A DNA stretch of 64,000 nt from Parashewanella spongiae (GTDB lineage: Bacteria > Pseudomonadota > Gammaproteobacteria > Enterobacterales > Shewanellaceae), in the NCBI RefSeq assembly GCF_004358345.1, contig NZ_CP037952.1, forward strand, positions 4,464,001 through 4,528,000, read 5' to 3'. A program made the position numbers and the translations under genes. The notes below the pieces were generated by a model. The model was not told where the DNA came from. It saw nothing but the letters and a program-made list of their open reading frames with translations, and made no database searches. Below, piece by piece: positions 8,000 through 17,778 of this stretch (position 1 is its first letter; the number at the start of each line of letters is the position of its first letter).

Positions 8000-8770
8000 C
8001 TAAGTGCGTAACCCGATACCTCGTGATATCAAATAATACGCAACAAGCCACAAACCTGTACAGAAGCCAATCATGACCGCAATGGACAGCGGAATACTAA
8101 TATCCGCAAAGCCTAAAAAGCCATAACGAAATACATTGATCATATATACAACAGGGTTAATGGCAGATACCGCTTTCCAAAAATCAGGTAATAACGACAA
8201 TGAGTAAAACACGCCACCAAGGTAAGTTAACGGGGTTAACACAAACGTCGGCACGATACTCACATCATCAAAGCTCTTAGCGAAAATGGCATTCACCAGT
8301 CCACCTAAAGCAAATAATATCGAGGTGAGCAAAACCGTGAGAGCCACTAGCAAGGGCGAGTGCAGCTCAAGATCAACAAAAAACAGTGCAACACAAGTGA
8401 CAATCAAACCAACACATAAACCTCTTGCTACACCGCCACCGACATAGCCAGCAATCATGACGTAATGCGGTACAGGCGCTACCATAATTTCTTCAATATT
8501 ATGCTGAAATTTAGCACTATAAAATGAACTGGCAACATTAGAATATGAACTGGTGATTACGGACATCATGATCAAACCTGGAGCAATAAACTCCATATAA
8601 GACACTCCGCCCATTTCACCAATTCTGCTGCCGACTAAATTACCAAAAATTAGAAAATACAAAGTCATGGTGATGGCAGGCGGCACTAGAGTTTGAATCC
8701 AAATTCGCGTAAAACGATTGATTTCTTTTTTTAATAAGCTTCTAAAAGCCACGAAGTATAACGACAGCAT
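8000..8770 (-). CDS. yadH: ABC-2 type transporter permease, YadH family
   Basis: This 256-residue inner-membrane permease pairs with the ATPase encoded directly upstream. It has an N-terminal cytoplasmic helix (FRSLLKKEINRFTRIWIQTLVPPAIT), about six membrane segments, and the ABC-2 block around FAPGLIMMSVITSSYSN-like residues. Its start overlaps the yadG stop in TAATG, so the two are translationally coupled. In E. coli the homologous yadGH pair also lies close to hpt. The exported substrate is not known. The family assignment is secure; the symbol is by homology and context. Confidence 0.9.
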   Translation of the reverse strand: MLSLYFVAFRSLLKKEINRFTRIWIQTLVPPAITMTLYFLIFGNLVGSRIGEMGGVSYMEFIAPGLIMMSVITSSYSNVASSFYSAKFQHNIEEIMVAPVPHYVMIAGYVGGGVARGLCVGLIVTCVALFFVDLELHSPLLVALTVLLTSILFALGGLVNAIFAKSFDDVSIVPTFVLTPLTYLGGVFYSLSLLPDFWKAVSAINPVVYMINVFRYGFLGFADISIPLSIAVMIGFCTGLWLVAYYLISRGIGLRT

Positions 8771-9705
8771 TAGTTATTTTCCTGTGCTGAATTCAATAAG
8801 CCAACAAAAAGTTCTTCTAGACGATTCGATTTATTGCGCATTGAGACAACCGAGATATCATGAGTTGTCAACTGAGCAAATAATCCATTCAAATTCTGTC
8901 CTTTCGTTAAGTCGACTTCTAAGGTGTACTCATCGACTAACCGACAAGGCATTGACTCTAACTCTGGTGCTTGTTTGCAGCTTTTCTCAACATCAAACAC
9001 AAAGGTTTCTACGTTCAGTTTACCCAAGAGTTTTTTCATGCTAGTGCATTCAATTAATTGCCCTTTATCGATAATGCCAATATTACGACAAAGCAACTCC
9101 GCCTCTTCAAGATAGTGAGTCGTCAAAATAATCGTGACGCCTTCGTTGTTAATCTTTTTAAGAAAATCCCACATGGAGCGGCGCAATTCAATATCCACAC
9201 CAGCCGTTGGCTCATCTAAAATCAATAACTTTGGTTGATGCATCAGAGCTCTTGCGATCATCAAGCGTCGCTTCATCCCGCCTGAAAGCTCTCTGGCTGG
9301 CGAATGGCGTTTCTCCCACAATTCCAACTGAGTCAAATACACTTCTGCACGTTCAACGGCCAACTTTTTGCCAACACCGTAATACCCAGCTTGATTAGTG
9401 ACAATCTGCAGCACAGTCTCAAACTGGTTAAAATTAAATTCTTGTGGCACCAGACCGATTGATAATTTGGCTTCTTCTAACTGCTTATCAATGTCGTGTT
9501 CAAAAACTTTAACGGTTCCTGAACTTTTTTGTACCAGTGAACTGATAATGCCAATGGTTGTAGATTTCCCTGCACCATTTGGGCCTAATAGCGCAAAAAA
9601 ATCGCCTTGCTGCACTTGCAAGCTCATGCCCTTAACGGCTTCGACTCCGCCTTTGTAGGTCTTTTTTAAATTACTTATTTCTAAGGCGAGTGTTTTAGTC
9701 ACCAA
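8770..9705 (-). CDS. yadG: ABC transporter ATP-binding protein, YadG family
   Basis: This 311-residue cytoplasmic ATPase powers the YadH permease. The Walker A motif is GPNGAGKSTT (about residue 41). The signature is LSGGMKRRLMIARAL, Walker B is LLILDEPTAGVD, and the switch histidine is in LTTHYLEEAE. The extra 70-residue C-terminal region is typical of this export family. The frame starts TTGGTG after GAGGAGTTTATC; either TTG (9705) or GTG (9702) could be used. The gene heads a two-gene operon with yadH. Confidence 0.92.
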   Translation of the reverse strand: MVTKTLALEISNLKKTYKGGVEAVKGMSLQVQQGDFFALLGPNGAGKSTTIGIISSLVQKSSGTVKVFEHDIDKQLEEAKLSIGLVPQEFNFNQFETVLQIVTNQAGYYGVGKKLAVERAEVYLTQLELWEKRHSPARELSGGMKRRLMIARALMHQPKLLILDEPTAGVDIELRRSMWDFLKKINNEGVTIILTTHYLEEAELLCRNIGIIDKGQLIECTSMKKLLGKLNVETFVFDVEKSCKQAPELESMPCRLVDEYTLEVDLTKGQNLNGLFAQLTTHDISVVSMRNKSNRLEELFVGLLNSAQENN

Positions 9706-9769
9706 GATAAACTCCTCTGAAGACTTTGAAGAGTTTCAAAGCCTGGTAATACTGGATAATAAGCGCTAT

Positions 9770-10300
9770 TTAATCGACAGGAACTATTTTAGCAATATAA
9801 GGAAGGTTACGATATTGCTCAGCATAATCAATACCATAACCAACAATGAATTCATCAGGAATAGTTTTACCCACAAAATCAACATGAACATCAATTTCAC
9901 GGCGTTCAGGCTTATCCAGTAGTGTACAAATGGCTAAGCTTTTTGGTTCTCTAAGCCTTAACATTTCTCGTACTTTATTTAAGGTATTTCCTGAATCAAT
10001 CAAATCTTCCACGATCAACACATCACGGCCTGCAATGTCAGATTGAACATCTTTCAATACTTTTACATCACGAGAACTGTTCATACTATTGCCATAACTT
10101 GAAACAGACATAAAGTCGATTTCGACATGTCCTTGAATACGACGGCAAAGATCAGATAAAAAGACTACCGAGCCCTTTAACAAACCAATCATTAATAAGC
10201 GTTTATGCTCTTTATAATGCTCGTTGATTTGTTCGGCTAATTTATCCAGCATTTGCTCTATTTCGGCTTGCGAGATCATCACTTCTGTCGTGTGTTTCAT
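9770..10300 (-). CDS. hpt: Hypoxanthine phosphoribosyltransferase
   Basis: This 176-residue purine-salvage enzyme converts hypoxanthine or guanine plus PRPP to IMP or GMP. The PRPP-binding loop [14 protein letters not shown] is present, as are the flexible-loop serine-tyrosine (SVSSYG) and the base-contacting DKPERR / FVVGYG-type segment ([21 protein letters not shown]). Length matches E. coli Hpt (178). The gene follows ubiX at 50 bases on the same strand and may be read from the mpl-ubiX promoter or its own. Confidence 0.95.
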   Translation of the reverse strand: MKHTTEVMISQAEIEQMLDKLAEQINEHYKEHKRLLMIGLLKGSVVFLSDLCRRIQGHVEIDFMSVSSYGNSMNSSRDVKVLKDVQSDIAGRDVLIVEDLIDSGNTLNKVREMLRLREPKSLAICTLLDKPERREIDVHVDFVGKTIPDEFIVGYGIDYAEQYRNLPYIAKIVPVD

Positions 10301-10349
10301 AAAGTTCTCTAATAAAAATGATTACGGCTTATATTTTGAAGAAACAGCT

Positions 10350-10988
10350 TCATTTGTTTTCGTATCCCCAGCGTTGCGTCAATGAATGCTCAACACCTAA
10401 ATGATCAAGAATACGAGCTACAACGAAGTCTACCAGATCTGCCACCGATTTGGGATGATGGTAAAATCCTGGAGCCGCTGGCATCATAGTGACACCAAGA
10501 CGCGTTAAACTCAGCATATGTTCGAGATGAATGGCACTTAATGGCATTTCTCTGGGAACCATGATCAGCTGTCCTTTTTCTTTAATAACCACATCGGCGG
10601 CACGCTCTAACAGGTTATTACTCATCCCCGTTGCGATTGCTGCCAGAGAGCCTGTAGAGCAAGGGCAAATAACCATTTGCTTAGGTGCAGCACTACCCGA
10701 TGCGGGTGGTGAAAACCAATTATCTTTACCTAAAACGATCAGCTCGCCGCGTAAATTTTGACTCGTTTTTTTAAGTACTTGCAGCAACTGATCCTGAGCT
10801 TTTTCCGGATTAGCGCTAAGTTTAATATTCTCTTCGGTCGCAAATACAACCCTCGCGGCACTAGAAATCATTAAGTACACGCGCTTGTCGGCGTTAAGCA
10901 AACATTCAAGCAGTTTTAAACCATAGGGAGAACCCGAAGCTCCGGTCCAAGCAAGGCTGATTTCTGATTTATCAGACTGAGTTGTCAT
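10350..10988 (-). CDS. ubiX: Flavin prenyltransferase UbiX
   Basis: UbiX attaches a dimethylallyl group to FMN, making the prenylated flavin cofactor for the UbiD decarboxylase in ubiquinone synthesis. The 212-residue protein has the FMN-binding start [18 protein letters not shown], the block [28 protein letters not shown], the [16 protein letters not shown] motif, and the prenyl-phosphate site near the C-terminus ([12 protein letters not shown]). It starts 26 bases after mpl ends, suggesting one transcript. Confidence 0.95.
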   Translation of the reverse strand: MTTQSDKSEISLAWTGASGSPYGLKLLECLLNADKRVYLMISSAARVVFATEENIKLSANPEKAQDQLLQVLKKTSQNLRGELIVLGKDNWFSPPASGSAAPKQMVICPCSTGSLAAIATGMSNNLLERAADVVIKEKGQLIMVPREMPLSAIHLEHMLSLTRLGVTMMPAAPGFYHHPKSVADLVDFVVARILDHLGVEHSLTQRWGYENK

Positions 10989-11014
10989 TTATATATCCAA
11001 TTCTTTATGGCGAA

Positions 11015-12400
11015 TCATTCAGGCTGTACCGATTCAAGTTGAGCCAAAAGTTTTTTATGTAAGCCACCAAAACCACCGTTGCTCATGATCACGATATGAT
11101 CACCTGTGCTTGCTTCTTTCGCTACTTGCAGGGCTAAATCATCAATATCTATCAAAGTCTCAGAGTTAATGTTGGCCGTTTTCATTGAAGCGGCAATATC
11201 CCAAGCTATTTGATCGTTTTGATAAAAGTACACTTTATCTGCCAACAACATTGAGTTTGCTAATGTATCTTTATGCACCCCTGACTTCATCGTGTTTGAG
11301 CGAGGTTCAAGCACAACGGTAACTTTTTGCTCACCAACATTGGCTCTCACAGCTTCTAGCGTAGTTTGAATCGCTGTGGGATGATGAGCAAAATCATCAT
11401 AAACATGAATGCCGTTGACTATACCCAACAGCTCCAAACGTCGTTTAGGCGGATTAAAGCGAGTCAATGCCTTTATCGCTTGGCTTGGCTCAACACCCAC
11501 ATGGCGGGCTGCAGCAATCGCATTAATCGCATTTTCAATATTATGCTGACCAATAATCGGCCAATCTAGAATGCCTTGGCATTGCCCATTAAACCATACT
11601 TCAAAAATATGACCGTCATCAGCTAAATTTTTGGCATGCCAGCCAGTTTCATTCGCAGCTAAGTGAAAACATTCTTGTTCGCTCCAAATTCCTTTATTAA
11701 TGACCTCTTTTACAGCTGTCGTTTCGGCAGGCCAAATCACTTTACCTATCGCTGGTACGGTTCGGATAACATGATGAAATTGTTTCTGGATAGCGGGCAA
11801 GTCATCGAATATATCAGCATGATCAAATTCAAGATTATTAATCACTAAGGTTTTAGGGCGGTAATGGACAAACTTAGATCGTTTATCAAAAAATGCACTG
11901 TCGTACTCGTCGGCTTCAACCACAAAGAATACTGAGCCACCAAGCCGTGCTGAAACACCAAAGTTTTGCGGTACACCACCAATTAAAAATCCTGGCTCAT
12001 AACCACAATCTTCTAAAATCCATGCCAACATGCTCGCTGTTGAGGTTTTTCCATGAGTGCCCGATACCGCCAAAACCCATTTATCGTGAAGAATGTGTTC
12101 AGCTAAGAATTGCGGGCCTGATGTGTATGTCAATCCTTTATTTAATATTGCTTCAACACATGGATTTCCCCGTGATAATGCGTTACCAATGACGATTAAA
12201 TCAGGTGTACTTCCATCAGTGTCATCTAACTGAGAAGGATCAAAGCCTTGAATCAACTCAATGCCTTGTTCTTCTAACTGTGTGCTCATCGGCGGATACA
12301 CATTGGCATCACTGCCTGTCACCTTATGACCTTTAGCTCTTGCTAACAAAGCCAATCCACCCATAAAGGTGCCGCAAATTCCCAAAATATGTACATGCAT
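11015..12400 (-). CDS. mpl: UDP-N-acetylmuramate:L-alanyl-gamma-D-glutamyl-meso-diaminopimelate ligase
   Basis: Mpl recycles the cell-wall tripeptide by joining it to UDP-MurNAc with ATP. I place the start at the inner ATG (MHVHILGICGTFMGGLALL), which aligns with the E. coli N-terminus (MRIHILGICGTFMGG); the frame extends eight codons further upstream to 12424 without a Shine-Dalgarno site. The result is 461 residues. Motifs: ATP loop VSGTHGKTSTASM, EADEYDSAF, NLEFDHADIF, and YDDFAHHPTAI in the C-terminal domain. It is first in an apparent mpl-ubiX unit. Confidence 0.95.
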   Translation of the reverse strand: MHVHILGICGTFMGGLALLARAKGHKVTGSDANVYPPMSTQLEEQGIELIQGFDPSQLDDTDGSTPDLIVIGNALSRGNPCVEAILNKGLTYTSGPQFLAEHILHDKWVLAVSGTHGKTSTASMLAWILEDCGYEPGFLIGGVPQNFGVSARLGGSVFFVVEADEYDSAFFDKRSKFVHYRPKTLVINNLEFDHADIFDDLPAIQKQFHHVIRTVPAIGKVIWPAETTAVKEVINKGIWSEQECFHLAANETGWHAKNLADDGHIFEVWFNGQCQGILDWPIIGQHNIENAINAIAAARHVGVEPSQAIKALTRFNPPKRRLELLGIVNGIHVYDDFAHHPTAIQTTLEAVRANVGEQKVTVVLEPRSNTMKSGVHKDTLANSMLLADKVYFYQNDQIAWDIAASMKTANINSETLIDIDDLALQVAKEASTGDHIVIMSNGGFGGLHKKLLAQLESVQPE

Positions 12401-12486
12401 ATCAATAGCTCTAGCCACATTCATTTATGTCTATTCTAATCTAACCTTTGGTGGATTGTCAGTGATAATGCAAACTTCAATGTCTC

Positions 12487-12578
12487 TAAGGGAGCTAGCT
12501 ACTTAGAAAGTATCAATCTTTGTCATACCAGCAAAAGCTGGTATCCAGTTGCTTTATAGAAAAAAGCAAAGGCACTAG
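12487..12578 (+). repeat. Repeat family C, copy 2
   Basis: It runs from TAAGGGAGCTAGC to GGCACTAG and contains the hairpin ATACCAGCAAAAGCTGGTAT, in which paired positions are kept. It is joined directly to a D copy, so C and D look like one 187-bp unit here. Confidence 0.85.
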
Positions 12579-12673
12579 ACTACCGACATACAAAACTGTC
12601 GTTACTTCGTTTCCGACCTGCGCTGAAATGACGAGAACTCATCGGTATACTATCTTCCGCAACTTTCCTAAGT
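12579..12673 (+). repeat. Repeat family D, copy 1
   Basis: It begins ACTACCGACATAC and ends CAACTTTCCTAAGTC. It contains the shared hairpin CGACATACAAAACTGTCG at 12584-12601. No gene lies in the 660-base gap between mpl and the ankyrin gene; C, D and B repeats fill most of it. Confidence 0.85.
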
Positions 12674-12732
12674 CCTTTTGCTATAAACCTTATCTGCTTA
12701 TTAAGTGATTAGATCAATAATATTTGCTTGAA

Positions 12733-12965
12733 CCTAAAATCATCAGTTGAACGCTGAGTATATGAGTAACTGTTTGAGCAATATGATGATTTTATCATCA
12801 TGGCTTTCACCCAATGAATGAAGTGCTCTACGCTCACAAGCTTGCTAAAATGACTGCTATCTGCGCTGTAACTTTTGCAAGTAGAATAACTACTTGCTGC
12901 AAGCTACGCTTTACTATCAGCCATTTTTTCTACGCTTGAGAACGCAGTCAACTGATGTTTCTAGG
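12733..12965 (+). repeat. MITE family B, copy 2
   Basis: A 233-bp element starting CCTAAAATCATCAGTTGA and ending CTGATGTTTCTAGG, flanked by TTGAA direct repeats (12728-12732 and 12966-12970). The interior contains the palindrome GATGATTTTATCATC. Confidence 0.92.
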
Positions 12966-13063
12966 TTGAATTTGCTTATCGATACATTCCCTCTAAATAA
13001 ATCAAAAAAAAGTGCAACCACTTGCTGCACTCTTATAGCCCTATTCCTGTATGTGCTTTTACG

Positions 13064-16000
13064 TTATGCCGCTATATCATAAGCACCATTGGCCTTTAAT
13101 TTATCAACTGCGTCACGTTTTTGAGCGGCCAGTGCCTTTGCTAGCATTTGGTTCCTCACTCTTAAGCTGTAATTTTTTGGGTTCATAGCATCATCACAGT
13201 AACTTTTAACTGGGAGCTTAGCTACATCGGCATATTCACTGCTTAGTGACTCTTCCTGTCGTGGTGCTTGTTTACTGAGTAGACTGACGAATGCAGTAAA
13301 CTTTTTCCCTGCTTCTGAAGTCGTTTTTCTTAAAGTTCCAATCTTAGTTTCATGCATTTCTATAGCTTCTTTTGTCAACTCTTTCACTGACTTCATCTCA
13401 CTTGTTAATGGACTCATGAGCTTTAAGCTTGCTAAAGGAACCGCATGCTTACTACACAATAAAGTTAACATAGCTTTATTACGATACATGATTGCTTGAT
13501 TAATAGGGTTATCTAACGACCTCTGAGATACTGGTCCATCTGTGGTATCCAAGAATGACTCATTTAATAATAACTTGGCAGCCTCTAGCTGGTTTGCTTT
13601 TACCGCGCATTGAATTGGGCTTAAATACTCATTACCCATGATTAAAACAGGTTTCTGAGGATCAATATCAAATTTCCACATTAAGTCACGCATAATTTCG
13701 ATGTGACCGCCTTTTGCAGCTAAGCCAAGCAATGCCGTTGTGCGTTCAGCCGTTTTTAAGTTATCAGAAAGTGCCTTCGTCAGTATTGCCGCAGTATGTT
13801 TACAACCAGATTTACAAGCCATCTCAAGCGGTGTAATTCCCGAGTTAAGCAACTCCATATCTATATCTAGATGTGCATCTAACAGGACTGTAAGCCCAAC
13901 AGGGTGATCTTCTACTATTACTCTCTCTAATATTTCAGGAAGTACCGAGCCATATTGCAATAAGAAGTCTGCACCTAAACTAGCAATGTGATCAAGAGAA
14001 CAATTTTCAGTAAAGTCTTCTCGTTTCAACTCCGCTAAATCTTTTAATCGTTCAAAGATTGCTCGGGTTATCTTTTGATCATCTGATATTTTCAGAAACT
14101 TCCTTAATGAAATAGGGTCTTGGCTGTGATTGATGTGTGCAATCATACTATTTCGATTCGCTCGACTCTCTGACAAATATTGCTGTGCATTTCTAAAGAA
14201 AGCAGCTTTTAATACTTGATACTTAGTTGAACCTTTAAATTCTTCAAGTTTTTCGCTGATCTGCATGAGTTCTTCAAAGGATTGAGCACTGCTCATAATT
14301 GAACTAAATAACGCTGAAACCGTTTCATCGGAAAGCCTTTCCATTAGGTGACTAAAGTGATCAAATTTTAAAACTTTCCCATGATCAGTCTGTGGTAATT
14401 TAGCAAAAATGGCATCCCCGACACCTTTTAATCGAACTTTATCTTCTTTGCTTAGTTTGGCGTTGCCTTCGGTATCCTTAATGCCCGTATCGAATCTACT
14501 TGCTGTTTTTACTAAAGGAATGTATCCACCCCACACAATCAACGTATCAAATGCATTATCACAATTTAGATCTTCAGGATCTTGTTTCCAAAGTATGTCA
14601 GCTCCCGCATCCAGTAATCGCTCGGTAAATTCAGAATCACAGGTTTTAATCGACGTATAAACGTGTTTATTACGACTCCAGAGACTCATTGACTGGTAGT
14701 CATGTTGACCGGCTTGTGAAACGAAGCCAGCTTTCTGAATTGGTTTTGAAGACTTACTACTGAGGTTAAAAAATCCTGGCATTTTGTCATTAATTAATTT
14801 AGTAACTGAAGGATGTTCACTCGCTAACTTTAATGGCCCCGGCACTGCTGCATCAGAATTCATGGCTCTTAATTCTTCAGGCGTCCAATACGGTAAAAGC
14901 AAAGTTACAATTTCTGCATGACCATTTCTAGCTGCCGCATGAAGTGCGTTATAGTGTTCTTCGTTTGTAAGCTTTACATTGATGTCCACTTCTTTAAGTA
15001 GCATTTTAACGACTTGCGTATTTCCTTCTTGTGCTGCTAAATAAATTGCTGGACAACGCAATTTATTTATACCAAAGCGCTCAACCACCACATTAGGATC
15101 TATAACATATTGAACAATCAACTGCTTTAATAGCCCATTATTTTTCTCTAAAATACATAAATGATATAAAGTGCTAGGGTTGTTATGGTATTCTTCAACC
15201 ATTTCAATACGATCTTTAACCTCAAGAAGCCGATTGACAATTTCACTTCTATTAAATTTCACAGCTAGGTATAAAGGCGTAAAACCAGTGCCATGCAGCT
15301 TTAAGTTTAGATTCAAATTGACACAAGGATTTAATAGTTGCTCCATCAGTCTTAATTCATTTTTTTCGATGGCAAATTGAACCAATACCCTTTTCACTTG
15401 ACTTGATAAATCTTTGATCTGTTCAGTGTCTAATATACTTACGATTTCTGTCGGTAAAGCATTAATTACTGCGCTAGGGTTTGCACCTATGTTATAAGCT
15501 CTATTCAATATTTTGAGAGCTTGATCCGCATTACTCACTTTAGCAGCAACTTGCTCTATATTAGAGATCGTCGAATTTTGTTCAATAAAATCATCTAATG
15601 GTACTGTCTGCCCTATGGCAACAAGTTGCTTGTCAATGCGATGCAATAACAATGTTCGTATTGCCGGAGGAAACTGAGTATTAGAACTCTGATCTTCTTT
15701 TATCCTCCGTTCGAAGGTGAGCAATTCGGTCCAGTCAGTTGTTTGATCTATTGCTTGTAATGCCACTGCAAGCATAGGGCTATCAATATCATCATTAAAA
15801 TCGCATGTTTCAAGGTATTTAGGGGTAATAGGACCAAGCACTTGATCATTGTGATCATCGCTATCTGCAAAATATTTAAAAGCACCGACAGTCATGATCC
15901 TATCCATAGCCCTTACTCCCCATCTTATGTAGAGACTAACAGTTGTACTTTGTTCTCCTGCCACCCCGCACAATTTAGAGTTCATAAAGCCAGCAACATC

Positions 16001-17083
16001 AACTGCCGCATTATCATGTAACTTTTGCACATTTACACTTGGGTTTGGTTCACTAAATACTTTAAGACCTGTCAGCAATTCATACTTTTCAATGGCGTCG
16101 GCAAGACCTACATGTTCATTTACATCATTTTCAGCAAGGTTCGTTTGTGCAACATGAGGTAATAGAGCTGCTTCAAGCTCTAAAACAATTTTCTGACAAA
16201 CTACTGCGGGAGTTGTCACGACATGTGCCATTTGATAAAACTCAGTCAGCAAACTTTCGCTTACATTGAATTTTAAAGCGGCTTCTGCAGTCGATTTATA
16301 TTTAGGTTCTGCCGTCGCTTCGATACCTATATCTGCTGCAACTAAATCAACCAGAGCTTGAGAAACATCTTCCTTAGATCTTACTTGCCCCTGTGTAGGT
16401 GTTTGTAACATACAGGGATTTTTATCGATGAAAGCATCAGCTAATTCTTTAACAGTTGTCGCTTGTATTTTTTGAATTACAGCTAACAATTCTGTTCTTT
16501 CAGCCTCTAGCGTGTGCATGGCTCTATAACTTGATGATGCTGAGAATTCTGTTTTATTAGAAGCTAACTGCTTAACCGCTATAAGTTTCACTTCTTGAGA
16601 TATGGTTTCATCCTCTAGTAACTGAGTGATTTGCTCGGCAATATCCTGCAAAAGACCGAAAGGTCGCTCCGTAGGGATAACTTCACAACGTAATCTTTTA
16701 TTATCAACATCTAATTTAATGGTATCTATGGCAGCTTCTAGCTCTGGTTTTTCAGCATCTTGAGCAACTTTTTTGGCACTTATGATGAGATTTTCCACTC
16801 CTTGGGTGGTATTATCAAATTCAATAAAACCACCTTCTTGAGTTTTACTTGCCGTAATAAAACCTATCCCGCCAGTTTTACCATCTTGTTTTACAGACTC
16901 TGAAGATATACTTTCTGATCTTATCTTCACGGCTCCCTTTTGAGTGTGTTGACCTACATAAACTGTTTTACGGCAATTTTCTAGAGGTTCATCAAGTGTT
17001 TCAACCTCTCCAACATCCTCATACTCATACTGCTGAGAATAAGAGTGGATCGCTGAGCTTGAAGTTGCTGGAGGGGTTGCCAT
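13064..17083 (-). CDS. Large ankyrin-repeat protein, unknown function
   Basis: This is a 1339-residue protein. I start at MATPPATSSSAIHS because GAGGT lies nine bases before it; the frame extends 14 codons further. The N-terminus is Ser/Thr-rich without a signal peptide. Ankyrin repeats cluster at about residues 590-745 (GFTPLYLAVKFNRSEIVNRLL, CPAIYLAAQEGNTQVVKMLL, HYNALHAAARNGHAEIVTLLL) and 1075-1185 (GITPLEMACKSGCKHTAAIL, LGLAAKGGHIEIMRDLM). Long helical stretches separate the two clusters. Ankyrin arrays bind partner proteins; in many host-associated bacteria such proteins are secreted effectors, but nothing here proves export. The gene is solitary, flanked by B and G repeats, and convergent with nothing functional. 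Confidence 0.85.
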   Translation of the reverse strand: MATPPATSSSAIHSYSQQYEYEDVGEVETLDEPLENCRKTVYVGQHTQKGAVKIRSESISSESVKQDGKTGGIGFITASKTQEGGFIEFDNTTQGVENLIISAKKVAQDAEKPELEAAIDTIKLDVDNKRLRCEVIPTERPFGLLQDIAEQITQLLEDETISQEVKLIAVKQLASNKTEFSASSSYRAMHTLEAERTELLAVIQKIQATTVKELADAFIDKNPCMLQTPTQGQVRSKEDVSQALVDLVAADIGIEATAEPKYKSTAEAALKFNVSESLLTEFYQMAHVVTTPAVVCQKIVLELEAALLPHVAQTNLAENDVNEHVGLADAIEKYELLTGLKVFSEPNPSVNVQKLHDNAAVDVAGFMNSKLCGVAGEQSTTVSLYIRWGVRAMDRIMTVGAFKYFADSDDHNDQVLGPITPKYLETCDFNDDIDSPMLAVALQAIDQTTDWTELLTFERRIKEDQSSNTQFPPAIRTLLLHRIDKQLVAIGQTVPLDDFIEQNSTISNIEQVAAKVSNADQALKILNRAYNIGANPSAVINALPTEIVSILDTEQIKDLSSQVKRVLVQFAIEKNELRLMEQLLNPCVNLNLNLKLHGTGFTPLYLAVKFNRSEIVNRLLEVKDRIEMVEEYHNNPSTLYHLCILEKNNGLLKQLIVQYVIDPNVVVERFGINKLRCPAIYLAAQEGNTQVVKMLLKEVDINVKLTNEEHYNALHAAARNGHAEIVTLLLPYWTPEELRAMNSDAAVPGPLKLASEHPSVTKLINDKMPGFFNLSSKSSKPIQKAGFVSQAGQHDYQSMSLWSRNKHVYTSIKTCDSEFTERLLDAGADILWKQDPEDLNCDNAFDTLIVWGGYIPLVKTASRFDTGIKDTEGNAKLSKEDKVRLKGVGDAIFAKLPQTDHGKVLKFDHFSHLMERLSDETVSALFSSIMSSAQSFEELMQISEKLEEFKGSTKYQVLKAAFFRNAQQYLSESRANRNSMIAHINHSQDPISLRKFLKISDDQKITRAIFERLKDLAELKREDFTENCSLDHIASLGADFLLQYGSVLPEILERVIVEDHPVGLTVLLDAHLDIDMELLNSGITPLEMACKSGCKHTAAILTKALSDNLKTAERTTALLGLAAKGGHIEIMRDLMWKFDIDPQKPVLIMGNEYLSPIQCAVKANQLEAAKLLLNESFLDTTDGPVSQRSLDNPINQAIMYRNKAMLTLLCSKHAVPLASLKLMSPLTSEMKSVKELTKEAIEMHETKIGTLRKTTSEAGKKFTAFVSLLSKQAPRQEESLSSEYADVAKLPVKSYCDDAMNPKNYSLRVRNQMLAKALAAQKRDAVDKLKANGAYDIAA

Positions 17084-17449
17084 AGTTGGGACCTCAATTA
17101 AATTAATTACAAAAAATTGAAGCAATTATGTGGGATACACACGGTTTAATCAGCTGAATTATTGTTCATGTTCAGCTTTCTGACAGCATATACATTAATA
17201 ACGGATGAAGCATACTTAATACAACAGATATCCAACTGAATATAAAGATGTTTTATAACAATTAATAAGTAAACAAATAAACAGTGACGAAAGATTATGA
17301 TGAAGTTCTATCGGGTAAAAACCTGACAAATATTCATTTATTAACTTTATTTAGTAATAAAAAGCACTGATCTTGTTGATCCAATAAAACAACCACAATA
17401 AACCCATGAAAACTGTTACTTCGAATAAACGCCCTGTCTAAACGGAAAT
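17084..17449. other. Intergenic region upstream of the ankyrin gene
   Basis: AT-rich sequence containing the leader of the minus-strand ankyrin gene (Shine-Dalgarno GAGGT at 17091-17096 on that strand). I see no gene, RNA gene or terminator with confidence. Confidence 0.4.
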
Positions 17450-17615
17450 TAAGTACCTGTCGATAAGTTGTTTGATAATTATTGTGTTCAGGTTTAGTGC
17501 TATACAAGACGCAATATAGGGCGCATAGCCGTAGCTATGTAACCGAAGTTGCAACACCGTAGAGTGGTGAAACTGGGCACTAGAAAATCTTAAGAAACTT
17601 ATGGTCAGGTACTTA
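17450..17615 (-). repeat. MITE family G, copy 2 (166 bp)
   Basis: Reverse-orientation copy of 416-581 with the same termini (TAAGTACCTG...CAGGTACTTA) and the same length. The two differ at only a few positions, which implies recent movement. Confidence 0.9.
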
Positions 17616-17778
17616 ACTCTCGCTGAAATCATGCATTTTCAGGTTACACGGGTATGAAAGTGTTGTTGTGGGCAGAAAAATCACAATAGTTTATTGTTTT
17701 AACTGTACAATTACTGATAATAATTAAATCTATTTATTTCTGAGATAGAAAAACTCATTCGCTCATCAAAGGTTTATT

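Noticed and set aside
8718-9658. Several plus-strand frames opposite yadG and yadH
   Set aside because: They are antisense shadows of well-supported genes and have no family features.
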